Shown piece after piece: positions 47,310 through 56,637 of a stretch of DNA of 64,000 nt. A program made the translations under genes and the position numbers. The notes below the pieces were generated by a model. That model was not told the DNA's origin, made no database searches, and saw only the letters and a program-made list of their open reading frames with translations. Within the stretch, counting starts at the first letter, position 1; each line of letters starts with the position of its first letter. The stretch comes from Solibacillus palustris (GTDB taxonomy: Bacteria > Bacillota > Bacilli > Bacillales_A > Planococcaceae), in contig NZ_JAKZFC010000006.1 in the NCBI RefSeq assembly GCF_022549215.1, forward strand, positions 124,001 to 188,000, in the 5' to 3' direction.

Positions 47310-48686
47310 ATGAAACGGATTTGGTTTTTAATCGCTTTAATGAGCTTGATGGTGCTATTAGTCGCTTGTTCAGGGGATAGTGTAACAGATGATAACACAA
47401 CTACAGACAACGAACAAACAGATACGGAAACGGAGACTGATACTTCTGAAAATACAGAAGATGGACTTACTGGAAAATTTGAAATTCAATATTTCGTAGG
47501 TGGTTATGGAGATGAATGGTGGAAACGTGTAATTGGTGATTTCCAAAAACAACATCCTAACCTTGAAATTATTGAACATGCAGGTCCGAATATTAATACG
47601 GAAATGAACACACGTTGGATTTCAAATACGCCGCCAGACGTTGTTTATATTGATGGCAATGGTGCAGATGAAACGCAAATGATTGTGGAAGGACAATTAA
47701 TGGACATTAGCTCCATCGTGAAAGATTGGAAATTTGAGGATAGTCCTCTATTAGATAGCTTTATCGTACCGGCTGAAGAATTAGATGGCGGAAAAATTTA
47801 TAGCTTACCATTAGTGTTTGATACATGGGGAATTTGGTATGACAATAATTGGTTTAAAGATAAGGGCTGGGAAGTACCAACTGACTTTGATAGCTGGTTA
47901 AGTTCAATGGAAAAAATTAAAGCAGATGAAAATATTACGCCTCTTGTAACAACAGGCCAGTATACACAATACTTCCAACGAGGAGTGCTAAACCCAGCGT
48001 TTGCAGCAGCAGGCGGAACAGAATTATTAAATGATTTAAATAATGGTGTAGTAGAGGCTTGGAAAAAACCGGAAACACTTGAAGTGTTGAAAAAAGTTGA
48101 AAAAATTGTGCAGGCAAAAGTGCTTGATTCAGGTTTTGCTGCGTACAATCATACACAATCACAAATGAATTTCTTAATGCATAAAAATGCTTATATTCCT
48201 GTTGGATTCTGGTTACCGAACGAAATGAAAAAAGACACTCCAGCGGATTTTGAATTTGGCTTTACACCAACACCGATGAATGATCCAGGTGAGCCTCTAG
48301 CACTCGTACCAGATATTCGTACGATTGCCATTGCTGAAAAAGCGAAAAATCCAGAAGCGGCAAAAGCATTTTTAGAGTTTGTATTCACTGAGCAGTATGC
48401 ACAAGCATTTGCTGAAGCTACAGGTGCAATTATGAACATGAAAAACGTTGATCTATCAGCAAGCTCAAATGTACCAGATTTCTTAAAAGGTGTTAATGAT
48501 ATGATTAACAACCCTGGTTCTGTTCAAATCTTCAAACGTCAAACACCAAATGCAGAAGAACAAAAAATTGCTGTAGAAATTACAAACGAAATTAAATTAC
48601 AAATTACAGATATTTTACTTGGCGAAATTACTGCAGAGCAATTCGTAGAAAAATTAACGAAAAAAGCGGAGGAACTAAGAAAATAA
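47310..48686 (+). CDS. Sugar ABC transporter substrate-binding lipoprotein
   Basis: 458 residues from ATG 47310 (MKRIWFLIAL). The signal peptide ends LVAC (Cys20), then an acidic Thr/Asp/Glu linker. The body is an SBP family 1 (maltose-binding-like) protein. Start choice is uncertain: the best Shine-Dalgarno (AAGGAG, 47278) is 27 nt upstream of this ATG, 8 nt before an in-frame ATT. With the two permeases it forms a CUT1-type importer; no ATPase gene is present, so a shared one such as MsmX is likely used. Confidence 0.9.
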   Translation: MKRIWFLIALMSLMVLLVACSGDSVTDDNTTTDNEQTDTETETDTSENTEDGLTGKFEIQYFVGGYGDEWWKRVIGDFQKQHPNLEIIEHAGPNINTEMNTRWISNTPPDVVYIDGNGADETQMIVEGQLMDISSIVKDWKFEDSPLLDSFIVPAEELDGGKIYSLPLVFDTWGIWYDNNWFKDKGWEVPTDFDSWLSSMEKIKADENITPLVTTGQYTQYFQRGVLNPAFAAAGGTELLNDLNNGVVEAWKKPETLEVLKKVEKIVQAKVLDSGFAAYNHTQSQMNFLMHKNAYIPVGFWLPNEMKKDTPADFEFGFTPTPMNDPGEPLALVPDIRTIAIAEKAKNPEAAKAFLEFVFTEQYAQAFAEATGAIMNMKNVDLSASSNVPDFLKGVNDMINNPGSVQIFKRQTPNAEEQKIAVEITNEIKLQITDILLGEITAEQFVEKLTKKAEELRK

Positions 48687-48728
48687 AGTGCTAAATAAGT
48701 AGACAATTTCAGTTATATACAATGGAAT

Positions 48729-48773
48729 AGGGTTGCTAGAAAGTACTACTTTCTGGACAGCCCTTATTTTTTC
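48729..48773 (+). terminator. Attenuating hairpin after the binding-protein gene
   Basis: AGGGTTGCTAGAAAG pairs imperfectly with CTTTCTGGACAGCCCT, followed by TATTTTTTC. It would keep binding-protein mRNA above permease mRNA. Confidence 0.75.
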
Positions 48774-48794
48774 AAAAAATGGAAGGGGGAACAC

Positions 48795-49691
48795 ATGGTG
48801 GCCTTTTCTGCAAAGCAAAAATATTTATTTTTAGCCTTTTGTTTATTACCAACATTTATTCTCTTTTTGATTTTTACAGTTTATCCGATGCTAGGTGGGT
48901 TATATTATTCGTTTTTTGAATGGTCAGGTACAAGTGCTAATAAAACCTTTATCGGATTAGAGAACTATATACGCTTATGGAATGATTCGATTATTAAAAA
49001 AGCAATCTTTAATGATTTTTTCTTTGTATTTGTAAAAGTGCTAGGGATTATGATGCTGTCATTATTTTTTGCAGTGGCATTAACACAATTGCGAATTAAA
49101 GAAGCACCGTTTTACAGAATTGTGTTTTTCTTTCCGAATATTATGTCTGTCGTTGTAATTGGTATTCTTTGGCAATTTATTTATGATCCGAATATTGGGA
49201 TTGTAAACAGTTTTTTAAATCAAGTTGGTCTAACAGAATGGGTACGTCCTTGGCTTGGGGATAAAACATGGGTATTACCGAGTATTGCAATTCCTGCTAT
49301 TTGGGCAGGGATTGGCTTATTTATGCTTTTACTGATGGGTGGTATTTCAAGTGTTCCTAAAAGCTTATATGAAGCAGCGGAAATTGACGGGGCATCGGAG
49401 TGGCAACAATTTTGGCATATTACGGTCCCCCTTATTTGGCCACAAATTAAGACGTCAATTCTTTACATTATCATTACTTCATTAAATGGTTCATTTGTGC
49501 TTGTTCAAGTAATGACAGGTGGAGGACCAGGAAGCTCGTCAGAAGTAATGGGTTCGTATTTATACCAGCGTGCTTTTGAAGATTTTCAGTTTGGGTATGG
49601 AGCTGCAATAGGAGTACTTATTCTAGTTGTATCACTTATTACGGTATTAATTTCGCAATTTATTTTGAAAAAAGAAAAAGTCGAATATTAA
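48795..49691 (+). CDS. Sugar ABC transporter permease, MalF/UgpA-like
   Basis: 298 residues; ATG 48795 with GGAAGGGGG upstream. Six membrane segments; opening FCLLPTFILFLIFTVYPM and EAA loop EAAEIDGASEWQQFWHITVPLIWP are typical of CUT1 permease 1. Confidence 0.94.
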   Translation: MVAFSAKQKYLFLAFCLLPTFILFLIFTVYPMLGGLYYSFFEWSGTSANKTFIGLENYIRLWNDSIIKKAIFNDFFFVFVKVLGIMMLSLFFAVALTQLRIKEAPFYRIVFFFPNIMSVVVIGILWQFIYDPNIGIVNSFLNQVGLTEWVRPWLGDKTWVLPSIAIPAIWAGIGLFMLLLMGGISSVPKSLYEAAEIDGASEWQQFWHITVPLIWPQIKTSILYIIITSLNGSFVLVQVMTGGGPGSSSEVMGSYLYQRAFEDFQFGYGAAIGVLILVVSLITVLISQFILKKEKVEY

Positions 49692-49704
49692 TGGAGGGAT
49701 TGCA

Positions 49705-50529
49705 ATGAAAATGATATCACAAATATTAGTGCGTATCCCTTTAATTTTATGGGCATTTGTCGTTGTTTTTCCATTAGTTTGGATGTTTATGGGCGCATTT
49801 AAATCCAATGCAGAAATTTTTACATCGCCATGGGCATTGCCTCAAACGTTTAATTTTTCTAATTTTGAAAGTGCGTGGAATGATTATAATATCGGGCGTG
49901 CATTTTTAAATAGTTTTTTTGTTACAGTGCTTGGCTCGCTTTTAACATTACTTTTATCCATTCCTACAGCATATGCACTTGAGCGAATTCGTTCGAAATT
50001 AGGCGAGGTACTTATCAATGTTTATCTAGCTTCGATGATGATTCCAGCCGTTTTAGGATGGATTCCATTATTCTTTTTGTTAATGAAATTTAATTTGTTA
50101 GATAATTTGTGGGCGTTATCTCTTGTTTATGCAATCTCTCATGTACCATTTACCATCTTCATTTTGATTGGTTTTATAGGAAATGTGCCTAAAGAATTAG
50201 AAGAAGCAGCAATAGTAGATGGTATGAGTCCGTATGGGATTTTATTTAAAATTGTGACTCCACTTATTAAATCAGGAATTATAACGGTTACGATATTAAA
50301 TGCTATATCCTATTGGAATGAATTTTTCATGGCCCTCATTTTATTACAGACGGAAAGTAAAAATACGTTAGGGGTAGCTATGAACTTATTAAAGGTAGAC
50401 GCCCAATATGATAGTGCATGGGGTGTATTATTTGCAGGTTTATGTATTGCTGTTATTCCGGTCATTATTTTCTATACGATATTCCAACGTCATATTGTAA
50501 AAGGAATGACGGAAGGTGCAATCAAGTAG
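49705..50529 (+). CDS. Sugar ABC transporter permease, MalG/UgpE-like
   Basis: 274 residues, ATG 49705 behind TGGAGGG, 13 bp after the first permease. Opening PLVWMFMGAFKSNAEIFTSPW and EAA loop EEAAIVDGMSPYGILFKIVTPLIK identify the second CUT1 permease. Confidence 0.94.
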   Translation: MKMISQILVRIPLILWAFVVVFPLVWMFMGAFKSNAEIFTSPWALPQTFNFSNFESAWNDYNIGRAFLNSFFVTVLGSLLTLLLSIPTAYALERIRSKLGEVLINVYLASMMIPAVLGWIPLFFLLMKFNLLDNLWALSLVYAISHVPFTIFILIGFIGNVPKELEEAAIVDGMSPYGILFKIVTPLIKSGIITVTILNAISYWNEFFMALILLQTESKNTLGVAMNLLKVDAQYDSAWGVLFAGLCIAVIPVIIFYTIFQRHIVKGMTEGAIK

Positions 50530-50541
50530 GAGGTCTACAAG

Positions 50542-51579
50542 GTGGTATATACACGAGTTGAGGGATTTATAGAGAATGCAGTAAAGAAACGGTACATCCC
50601 TGGAGCCGTTTTAGCAATCGCGAATCGTGAGGAAATGATCTATTGCAAGGCTTTCGGCACGGCGCATAGTGAAAAGCAAATTGCTATGACGGAAGACACC
50701 CTTTTTGATTGTGCCTCGTTAACGAAGGTAGTTGCAACAGCAGCATCCATCTTCAAATTACTTGAAGCAGGTCAACTAGATTTAGACGATGCGATTTCGT
50801 ATTATTTTCCTGAATTAGCCTTTTTTCATGCTGGTGTTACGGTTCGACATTTATTGACCCATACAAGTGGCTTTCAATCAGAGATTAAGTTTTATAGAGA
50901 GCCTGTTTCTTATAATGAGGTTGTTGAACGAATTGCGAGCATCTCTACTAGGAAACCGATTGATTCGGCGGTTATTTATAGTGATGTAAACTATATTTTG
51001 TTAGGAATTATTATCGAAAAAATTACGAATGAATCATTAGATCGATTTGCAAATATTAACATTTTTAAGCCTCTTAAAATGGTCCAGACCCTTTTTAATC
51101 CAAAGAATATTGCAAAAGAAAGCGTAGCAGCTACAGAATATCGTGATTATTTACAAGACTATCAATGGGGAGAGGTGCATGATGAAAATGCCCTTCACTT
51201 TGGTGGAGTAAGCGGTCATGCAGGCTTGTTTTCAACTGCTCCCGATTTAATACGATTTGCACAGGCATTTATGAAAGGGAAAACATCGATTTTTACTGAG
51301 AAAACAAAGCGGTTAAGTAAACAAAGTTTTTCAAAGAAGCATGATGAACAAAGGGGATTGGGCTGGCAATTATATAGTCAACCCTCATTTTCGGGGCAGT
51401 ATTTACAAGATGGCTTTGGGCATACAGGATTTACGGGCACATCCATTTGGGTTTCTGATGGGCAGGAGTTAGCGATTGTCTTATTAACGAATCGTGTTCA
51501 TTTTGGACGGGTTTGTCAAATTCAGCGGTTGCGTAGAATTGTGCATAATCTCATTGCGCTCGATCATGTCAATAAATAA
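50542..51579 (+). CDS. Serine hydrolase, AmiE/class C beta-lactamase-like
   Basis: GTG 50542 behind TAGGAGG; 345 residues, no signal peptide, so cytosolic. Nucleophile motif SLTK (Ser59, Lys62), Tyr-Ser-Asp for the second motif, HLLTHTSGF and a GHTGFTG third motif. The N-acetylmuramyl-L-alanine amidase AmiE of Bacillus subtilis wall recycling belongs to this fold. Position between a sugar importer and an amino-sugar-type kinase makes a similar role plausible: trimming peptide from imported muropeptides. Direct substrate evidence is lacking. Confidence 0.85.
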   Translation: MVYTRVEGFIENAVKKRYIPGAVLAIANREEMIYCKAFGTAHSEKQIAMTEDTLFDCASLTKVVATAASIFKLLEAGQLDLDDAISYYFPELAFFHAGVTVRHLLTHTSGFQSEIKFYREPVSYNEVVERIASISTRKPIDSAVIYSDVNYILLGIIIEKITNESLDRFANINIFKPLKMVQTLFNPKNIAKESVAATEYRDYLQDYQWGEVHDENALHFGGVSGHAGLFSTAPDLIRFAQAFMKGKTSIFTEKTKRLSKQSFSKKHDEQRGLGWQLYSQPSFSGQYLQDGFGHTGFTGTSIWVSDGQELAIVLLTNRVHFGRVCQIQRLRRIVHNLIALDHVNK

Positions 51580-51588
51580 GGTGATAAT

Positions 51589-52560
51589 ATGTTGGATGCA
51601 TACTGGATAGGGATTGATGGAGGAGGAACGAAAACATCGGCTGTAATTGGCGATAACAATGGTCAATTACTGGCAGTATATTACGGACAGTCAGGAAATT
51701 TAACAGCTATTACAATAGAGCAACTAGTCGAACGAATCCATCATATTATTGAGCATTTATTAGTAAAATCGAATATTGAATTGAGTTCAGTTAAAGTGAT
51801 TTTTGCCGCTTTAGCAGGTGCTGATCGACAAGGTGAGCAACAAAAAATTTATGAGGCATTTCAACATTCCCCTATTCAAAAGAAATTACAGGTACAAAGT
51901 GATGTTCATGCCGCTCTAGCATCTGGTACTTGGGGTCGCGAAGGAACACTTATGATTGCAGGTACGGGTGCTATTTTATTTGGATGGTATCAAAAGAAAA
52001 GTTTTCGCATAGGGGGCTGGGGCTATTTATTAGGTGATGAGGGCAGTGGCTATCATTTAGGAAAGCTCGCAATTCGTTCAATTCTACAAGCACAGGACCA
52101 AAATGTAACGTTAAGGCCCTTTCAAAAAGCAATTTTAGATTTCATTAAAGTGAAGCATACTGAAGAATTAATCACAACCATTTACAGTAGTTCAAATCCT
52201 GTGACGGTCATTTCTTCCGTAAGTAAAATTGTCATCAATGCATATGAGGAAGATGATGTCGCAAAGACTATTATTTCAACTGTTCTTGAGGCACTGCTTG
52301 CATTAGTCAAATCGGGTTATGAACGAATGGATATTATGAAACCGCTAGTATTACATGGAGGGCTGTTTTCGGATGAGTCGTTTTACCGAGATTTTGTTCA
52401 AATTATCTCCAATAATTATCCAAAACTAATAGTGAAGAAACCAAATGTTAGTGGAGCTGTCGGGGCTTATATATTAGCATTAATGGAAAGTGATGTATTT
52501 TTAGATGATGAGCGAAAGCAAAATATTCAACGCACATGGAGCCAATTAGAAATAAAATAG
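51589..52560 (+). CDS. BadF/BadG/BcrA-type sugar kinase (GlcNAc/MurNAc kinase-like)
   Basis: ATG 51589 behind AAGGTGATA; 323 residues. WIGIDGGGTKTSAVIGD is the phosphate-1 loop; IAGTGAILFG, GGWGYLLGDEGSGYHLG and LHGGLF follow the N-acetylglucosamine kinase pattern. MurK of Clostridium acetobutylicum, of this family, phosphorylates both MurNAc and GlcNAc. Last gene of the importer operon. No murQ etherase or nagA/nagB is present in the window. Confidence 0.88.
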   Translation: MLDAYWIGIDGGGTKTSAVIGDNNGQLLAVYYGQSGNLTAITIEQLVERIHHIIEHLLVKSNIELSSVKVIFAALAGADRQGEQQKIYEAFQHSPIQKKLQVQSDVHAALASGTWGREGTLMIAGTGAILFGWYQKKSFRIGGWGYLLGDEGSGYHLGKLAIRSILQAQDQNVTLRPFQKAILDFIKVKHTEELITTIYSSSNPVTVISSVSKIVINAYEEDDVAKTIISTVLEALLALVKSGYERMDIMKPLVLHGGLFSDESFYRDFVQIISNNYPKLIVKKPNVSGAVGAYILALMESDVFLDDERKQNIQRTWSQLEIK

Positions 52561-52615
52561 AACGAATATGTAATGAAATCTATTTTAATGATTCAACTAC
52601 GAAACATGGGGTTGA

Positions 52616-52741
52616 TTTTCCCGGACACGCATTATTTTAGCGGCGGCTTACGAACTGCAACGTCGAGATGGTCAATATGCCATTGCCAGTCTTTGCATTG
52701 GCGGTGGGCAAGGAATTGCATTAATAATTGAACATGTGTAA
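52616..52741 (+). pseudogene. C-terminal remnant of an acetyl-CoA acetyltransferase (thiolase)
   Basis: A 41-residue frame without a start reads ...[19 protein letters not shown] then [16 protein letters not shown] and a stop. This is the thiolase C-terminus, including the active-site Cys in CIGGGQG. The preceding GHP-x-G-x-SGAR segment is broken (only SRTR is left) and the rest of the gene is gone, so this is a deletion scar. Confidence 0.85.
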
Positions 52742-52748
52742 ATTGGTG

Positions 52749-52777
52749 AACCTGAACGTTTGTATGTTCAGGTTTTT
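52749..52777 (+). terminator. Terminator after the thiolase remnant
   Basis: AACCTGAAC pairs with GTTCAGGTT then TTTC; it was probably the thiolase terminator and may now end the sugar operon. Confidence 0.85.
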
Positions 52778-52872
52778 CTTCTGTTTTTAGTATGTTAGGC
52801 TATATGCAAATTACACCAACGTTCATGGAATATGGTACACTGAAAACAATGAATAAAAGGTGGTAAAACAAT

Positions 52873-54108
52873 ATGTCAGTTATCAATTTACTAAATGAAA
52901 CACTTCAAAATAAATGGTCGTTTGACACGACAATGAAAATTCAAGAAGAAATGATTCCAGCAATGCTTGACGGAAAAGACATTGTGGCAGAATCTCCAAC
53001 AGGCTCGGGGAAAACATTAGCTTTTACACTACCTATTTTAAATAAAGTAGACGGTTCAAAAAAGCAAACACAAGCATTAATCGTAGCACCCTCACAAGAA
53101 TTAGCGATGCAAATTGTTGAGGTAATCCGTCAGTGGACAGAAGGCACAGATATTACAGTTCAACAATTAATCGGTGGTGCGAACTCAGCCCGACAAATTG
53201 AAAAACTAAAGAAAAAGCCAACAATTGTTGTTGGTACACCAGGACGCTTAAATGAATTAGTGCGCCAAGGAAAATTAAAATTAAAAGAAATCGAAACTAT
53301 TGTTTTAGATGAGTGCGATCAACTATTGAGCCGTGAGTACCGCGTTGTTGTTAAATCATTCATCGAGGGTGCGGCTTTCGGGCGTCAAGTGGTAGTTGTT
53401 TCAGCAACGATTACAGAGGAAATAAAACTTGTAGCAGAACGCTTAATGTTTGAGCCAGTCGCAATCAAAATCAATCCAGAAGACATGGTAAAATTCGGTA
53501 AAGTCGTACATTCATTCGTTAAAGTGGAAGAGCGAGACAAAACGGATATGCTACGCCGCTTAGCGAATATTGAAGGCGTGCGCGGGTTAGCATTCGTCAA
53601 TAATATCGACCAAGTATTAATGAAGCAAAGTAAGCTTGAATATAGGGATGCACCAATTGTAGCATTGCATTCAGATATGAAAAAAGATGAGCGTAAAAAA
53701 GCACTGGATGCATTCCGTAATGGCGAGGCGCGAATTTTAATCGCAACGGATATTGCGGCACGTGGCTTAGATATTTCTGGTTTAACACATGTTGTTCATG
53801 TCGATGTACCACGCACGATTGAACAATATACACATCGCTCGGGTCGTACAGGTCGTGCAGGTGCAGATGGTGAAGTATTAACATTACTTTCTTATAAAGA
53901 TGAAAAAACGTATAAAAAATGGTTGCGCGAATTATCATTAAAAGGTGTGCAAAAAGTATGGAGCCGTGGTGAATTCATTGAAGGCAATGCAAAAACGGTA
54001 ACTGCTTCAAAAGCATCAACAGCTCCAGCGACAAAAGCAGATAAAAAAACGTATCAATCAAAAACAGGTAAAAAAGGTATGACATTCAGTAAGAAGAAGG
54101 GGAAATAG
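52873..54108 (+). CDS. DEAD-box-family RNA helicase with DECD motif
   Basis: 411 residues, ATG 52873 behind AAAGGTGG. Walker A SPTGSGKT, motif Ia PSQELA (usually PTREL), GTPGRL, motif II DECD in place of DEAD, SAT, ARGLD and HRSGRTGR. The Lys-rich tail (about 375-411) probably binds RNA. Nearest in layout to YfmL-type helicases of Bacillus, which aid ribosome assembly; that assignment is tentative. It lies 3 bp before the aminopeptidase gene. Confidence 0.93.
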   Translation: MSVINLLNETLQNKWSFDTTMKIQEEMIPAMLDGKDIVAESPTGSGKTLAFTLPILNKVDGSKKQTQALIVAPSQELAMQIVEVIRQWTEGTDITVQQLIGGANSARQIEKLKKKPTIVVGTPGRLNELVRQGKLKLKEIETIVLDECDQLLSREYRVVVKSFIEGAAFGRQVVVVSATITEEIKLVAERLMFEPVAIKINPEDMVKFGKVVHSFVKVEERDKTDMLRRLANIEGVRGLAFVNNIDQVLMKQSKLEYRDAPIVALHSDMKKDERKKALDAFRNGEARILIATDIAARGLDISGLTHVVHVDVPRTIEQYTHRSGRTGRAGADGEVLTLLSYKDEKTYKKWLRELSLKGVQKVWSRGEFIEGNAKTVTASKASTAPATKADKKTYQSKTGKKGMTFSKKKGK

Positions 54109-54111
54109 CAG

Positions 54112-55341
54112 ATGACATTTGAAGAAAAATTAGAGCAATTTGCTGAGTTAGCCGTTAAAATTGGTGTCAATGTTCAAAAGGGTCAATATTTATTAATCAA
54201 CACTTCTACTGATACGTTAGATTTCACACGTATCGTTGTAAAGAAAGCTTATGAGGCAGGCGCTGGGCGTGTGCATGTCAACTTAACAGATGCAAGCTTC
54301 GAGCGTGCCTATTATGAAAATGTTACAGTTGAAGAAACTGCGAATTTCCCGAAATGGACTGTTGCACAGCGTGAAGAATTAATCGAGCGTAAAGGTGCAT
54401 TACTGTGGATCGACGCGGAAAATCCGGATTTATTAGCAGGGATTGATGTTAATAAAATCGGTGCACAACAAAAAGCGGCGGGTACAGCATTAGTAAACTA
54501 TCGTAAAGCAGTTATGAACGACGATATTGCATGGTCAATCATCGCTGTGCCATCACCAAAATGGGCAGCTAAAGTATTCCCAGAGTTACCTGAAAACGAG
54601 CAAGTAGAAGCTTTATGGGAAGCAATTTTCAAAACAGTTCGTATCGGAGAAGGCAATGCCGTAGAAAACTGGGAAGGTCATATCACGAATCTACATGCGC
54701 GTGCAGATCAGTTAAATGCGAAGAAATATGCAAAACTACATTACACTGCTCCAGGCACAGATTTAACTATTGAATTACCTGAAAAGCATTTATGGAAAAG
54801 CGGTAGCAGCAAGACACCTGCTAATACAACATTTATTGCCAATATGCCGACTGAAGAGGTATTTACATTACCGGCGAAATTTGGCGTGAATGGCTATGTT
54901 TCTAATACAAAACCACTTGTTTATAAAGGCAATATTATTGACGACTTTAAGCTCACATTTGAAAAAGGGAAAATCATTGGTGCAGAAGCTAAGGTTGGTC
55001 AAGATTTACTGCAACAATTAATCGATTCAGATGAAGGCTCTCGATATTTAGGTGAGGTAGCATTAGTACCACACGAATCACCTATTTCAGCGTCGAATAT
55101 TTTATATTACAATACCTTATTTGATGAAAACGCCTCGAACCACTTGGCAATTGGTGAAGCTTACCCAACTTGCTATGAAGGTGGTAAGGAGCTAGAAAAA
55201 GGACAATTAGAGACATTAGGTATTAACACGTCAATTACGCATGAAGATTTCATGATTGGTAGTGCGGAAATGAATATCGACGGAATTTTAGCAGATGGCA
55301 GAGTCGAACCAATCTTCCATAAAGGAAATTGGGCATTTTAA
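54112..55341 (+). CDS. Aminopeptidase, peptidase family M29 (AmpS-like)
   Basis: 409 residues from ATG 54112; GAAGGGGAAA at the end of the helicase gene serves as ribosome site. Metal ligands are expected in NMPTEEVFT (Glu), LGEVAL (Glu), NHLAIG (His), the Tyr of YPTCYEGG and the late MIGSAEMNIDG (Asp). M29 enzymes remove N-terminal residues using two Co, Zn or Mn ions. Cytosolic. Confidence 0.93.
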   Translation: MTFEEKLEQFAELAVKIGVNVQKGQYLLINTSTDTLDFTRIVVKKAYEAGAGRVHVNLTDASFERAYYENVTVEETANFPKWTVAQREELIERKGALLWIDAENPDLLAGIDVNKIGAQQKAAGTALVNYRKAVMNDDIAWSIIAVPSPKWAAKVFPELPENEQVEALWEAIFKTVRIGEGNAVENWEGHITNLHARADQLNAKKYAKLHYTAPGTDLTIELPEKHLWKSGSSKTPANTTFIANMPTEEVFTLPAKFGVNGYVSNTKPLVYKGNIIDDFKLTFEKGKIIGAEAKVGQDLLQQLIDSDEGSRYLGEVALVPHESPISASNILYYNTLFDENASNHLAIGEAYPTCYEGGKELEKGQLETLGINTSITHEDFMIGSAEMNIDGILADGRVEPIFHKGNWAF

Positions 55342-55439
55342 CTTCTAATGGTTTCTATGTGAAACAAATTGAAAATAATAACGCTTAAGACGGAATGTAT
55401 GCAGAAATGTAAATGATTTTTTATGGGCGAGGTGAAGTG

Positions 55440-56291
55440 ATGCGCAAGTGTTTGTTCGCGCTACTAATTTGTTTATTGTTACCAGCACAAGCTATGGCAA
55501 ATGAACGTGAAGTATATATCGCGCTCGGCGATTCTTTAGCAGCAGGGCAAACACCGTATTCACAAATCGATGCGGGTTACACGGATTTTATTGCATTGCA
55601 ACTTCAAAAGAAAGGGAAGCTAGCCCATTTTACAAAAGAGCTTACTTTCCCTGGATATCGTGTAAGTGATGTAATTGATACTGTTAAGTCTGAGCAAGCC
55701 GAGTTGTTACTTCAAGATGCCACGGTCATTACCATTTCGGCAGGTGCTAATGATTTATTACCGTTAATCGCGCATAATCCGAATCAAGGGACACTGAATT
55801 TTTCACAACTCAATGCAAACTTGGCGTTAAATAATGTGCGTGAAGAAATGGCTCAATTGCTGCTGCTTGTACGTGAACTTGCGCCAAAAGCAGATGTATA
55901 TGTAGTAGGTTACTATTTCCCGTATGTCAGTGTACATCAAGAGCAAGTAGGGGGAGCAGCCACAGCGCTAAAATTATTGAATGATATTTTGGCGCAAGAG
56001 GCAAAGCGAGCAAGCATGACCTTTGTTGATGTATATGATAGCTTCGAAGAAAATCGAGGGAAGTATTTAACGAATAATAATGATGTACATCCAAATCAAC
56101 TCGGTTATTTAATAATGGCGAATGCGATACTGCGAAGCTATAGCGAAGGTGATTCGTTACAATTGCAGGCTAGCGATTTACCAGCACCTAACCCAAAAAG
56201 CTTTGAACAAATACTACAGTTACGTGAACAAATTCAAAGTAAGACGGTAACCATTCATAATGTCAAAGCACCATTAGCAATATACGTTTAA
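55440..56291 (+). CDS. SGNH/GDSL-family lipase or esterase, exported
   Basis: ATG 55440 behind GAGGTGA; 283 residues. Signal peptide LFALLICLLLPAQAMA, then block I GDSLAAG (Ser nucleophile), block III GANDLL and block V DVHPNQLGY (Asp, His). Secreted esterase of unknown substrate. The last two bases of its TAA stop (56290-56291) are also the first bases of the AACTTGATTCAGC segment of repeat R2, copy C. Confidence 0.92.
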   Translation: MRKCLFALLICLLLPAQAMANEREVYIALGDSLAAGQTPYSQIDAGYTDFIALQLQKKGKLAHFTKELTFPGYRVSDVIDTVKSEQAELLLQDATVITISAGANDLLPLIAHNPNQGTLNFSQLNANLALNNVREEMAQLLLLVRELAPKADVYVVGYYFPYVSVHQEQVGGAATALKLLNDILAQEAKRASMTFVDVYDSFEENRGKYLTNNNDVHPNQLGYLIMANAILRSYSEGDSLQLQASDLPAPNPKSFEQILQLREQIQSKTVTIHNVKAPLAIYV

Positions 56292-56523
56292 CTTGATTCA
56301 GCAAATTCTTTTTGTACCAAAAGCGAAGCGACAGGTATAGAAATCCCCTACTAAGTGGGGGCTGAATAGAGGAACTCAGGCTAAGGACGCCGCGTCGTGC
56401 GGCAACACCTGAGTGACCAACAGCGTGTTGGCCCAAGCCCCGGCGGATGTCACAGATTTTTCAGGTGAATTTTTCAAGCAAGCTTGAAAAAATCTGGACG
56501 CAATTACGCCGAGGCGTAATTGA
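56288..56523. repeat. Intergenic repeat R2, copy C, with one folded module
   Basis: TTAACTTGATTCAGC at its start, CCCCTACT/AAGTGGGGG-type hairpin, one module at 56374-56433 (ACTCAGG/CCTGAGT enclosing GCCGCGTCGTGCGGC, then CCAACAGCGTGTTGG hairpin), GGCGGATGTCACAGATTTTT, an AAGCAAGCTT core, AAAAAATCTGGACGC and the CAATTACGCC/GGCGTAATTG hairpin. High identity to copy A outside the second module. Confidence 0.9.
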
Positions 56524-56538
56524 TCAATTATATAAACA

Positions 56539-56584
56539 AAACACCACAATATACGAACGAGCATTCGTATATTGTGGTGTTTTT
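56539..56584 (+). terminator. Strong terminator before sbcD
   Basis: An 18-bp perfect stem (AACACCACAATATACGAA and complement) is followed by TTTT. Confidence 0.88.
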
Positions 56585-56637
56585 GATGGCACTCATGTAC
56601 ACTAAAAATAAGATCTTTTGACTAGGAGGCGTCACTC

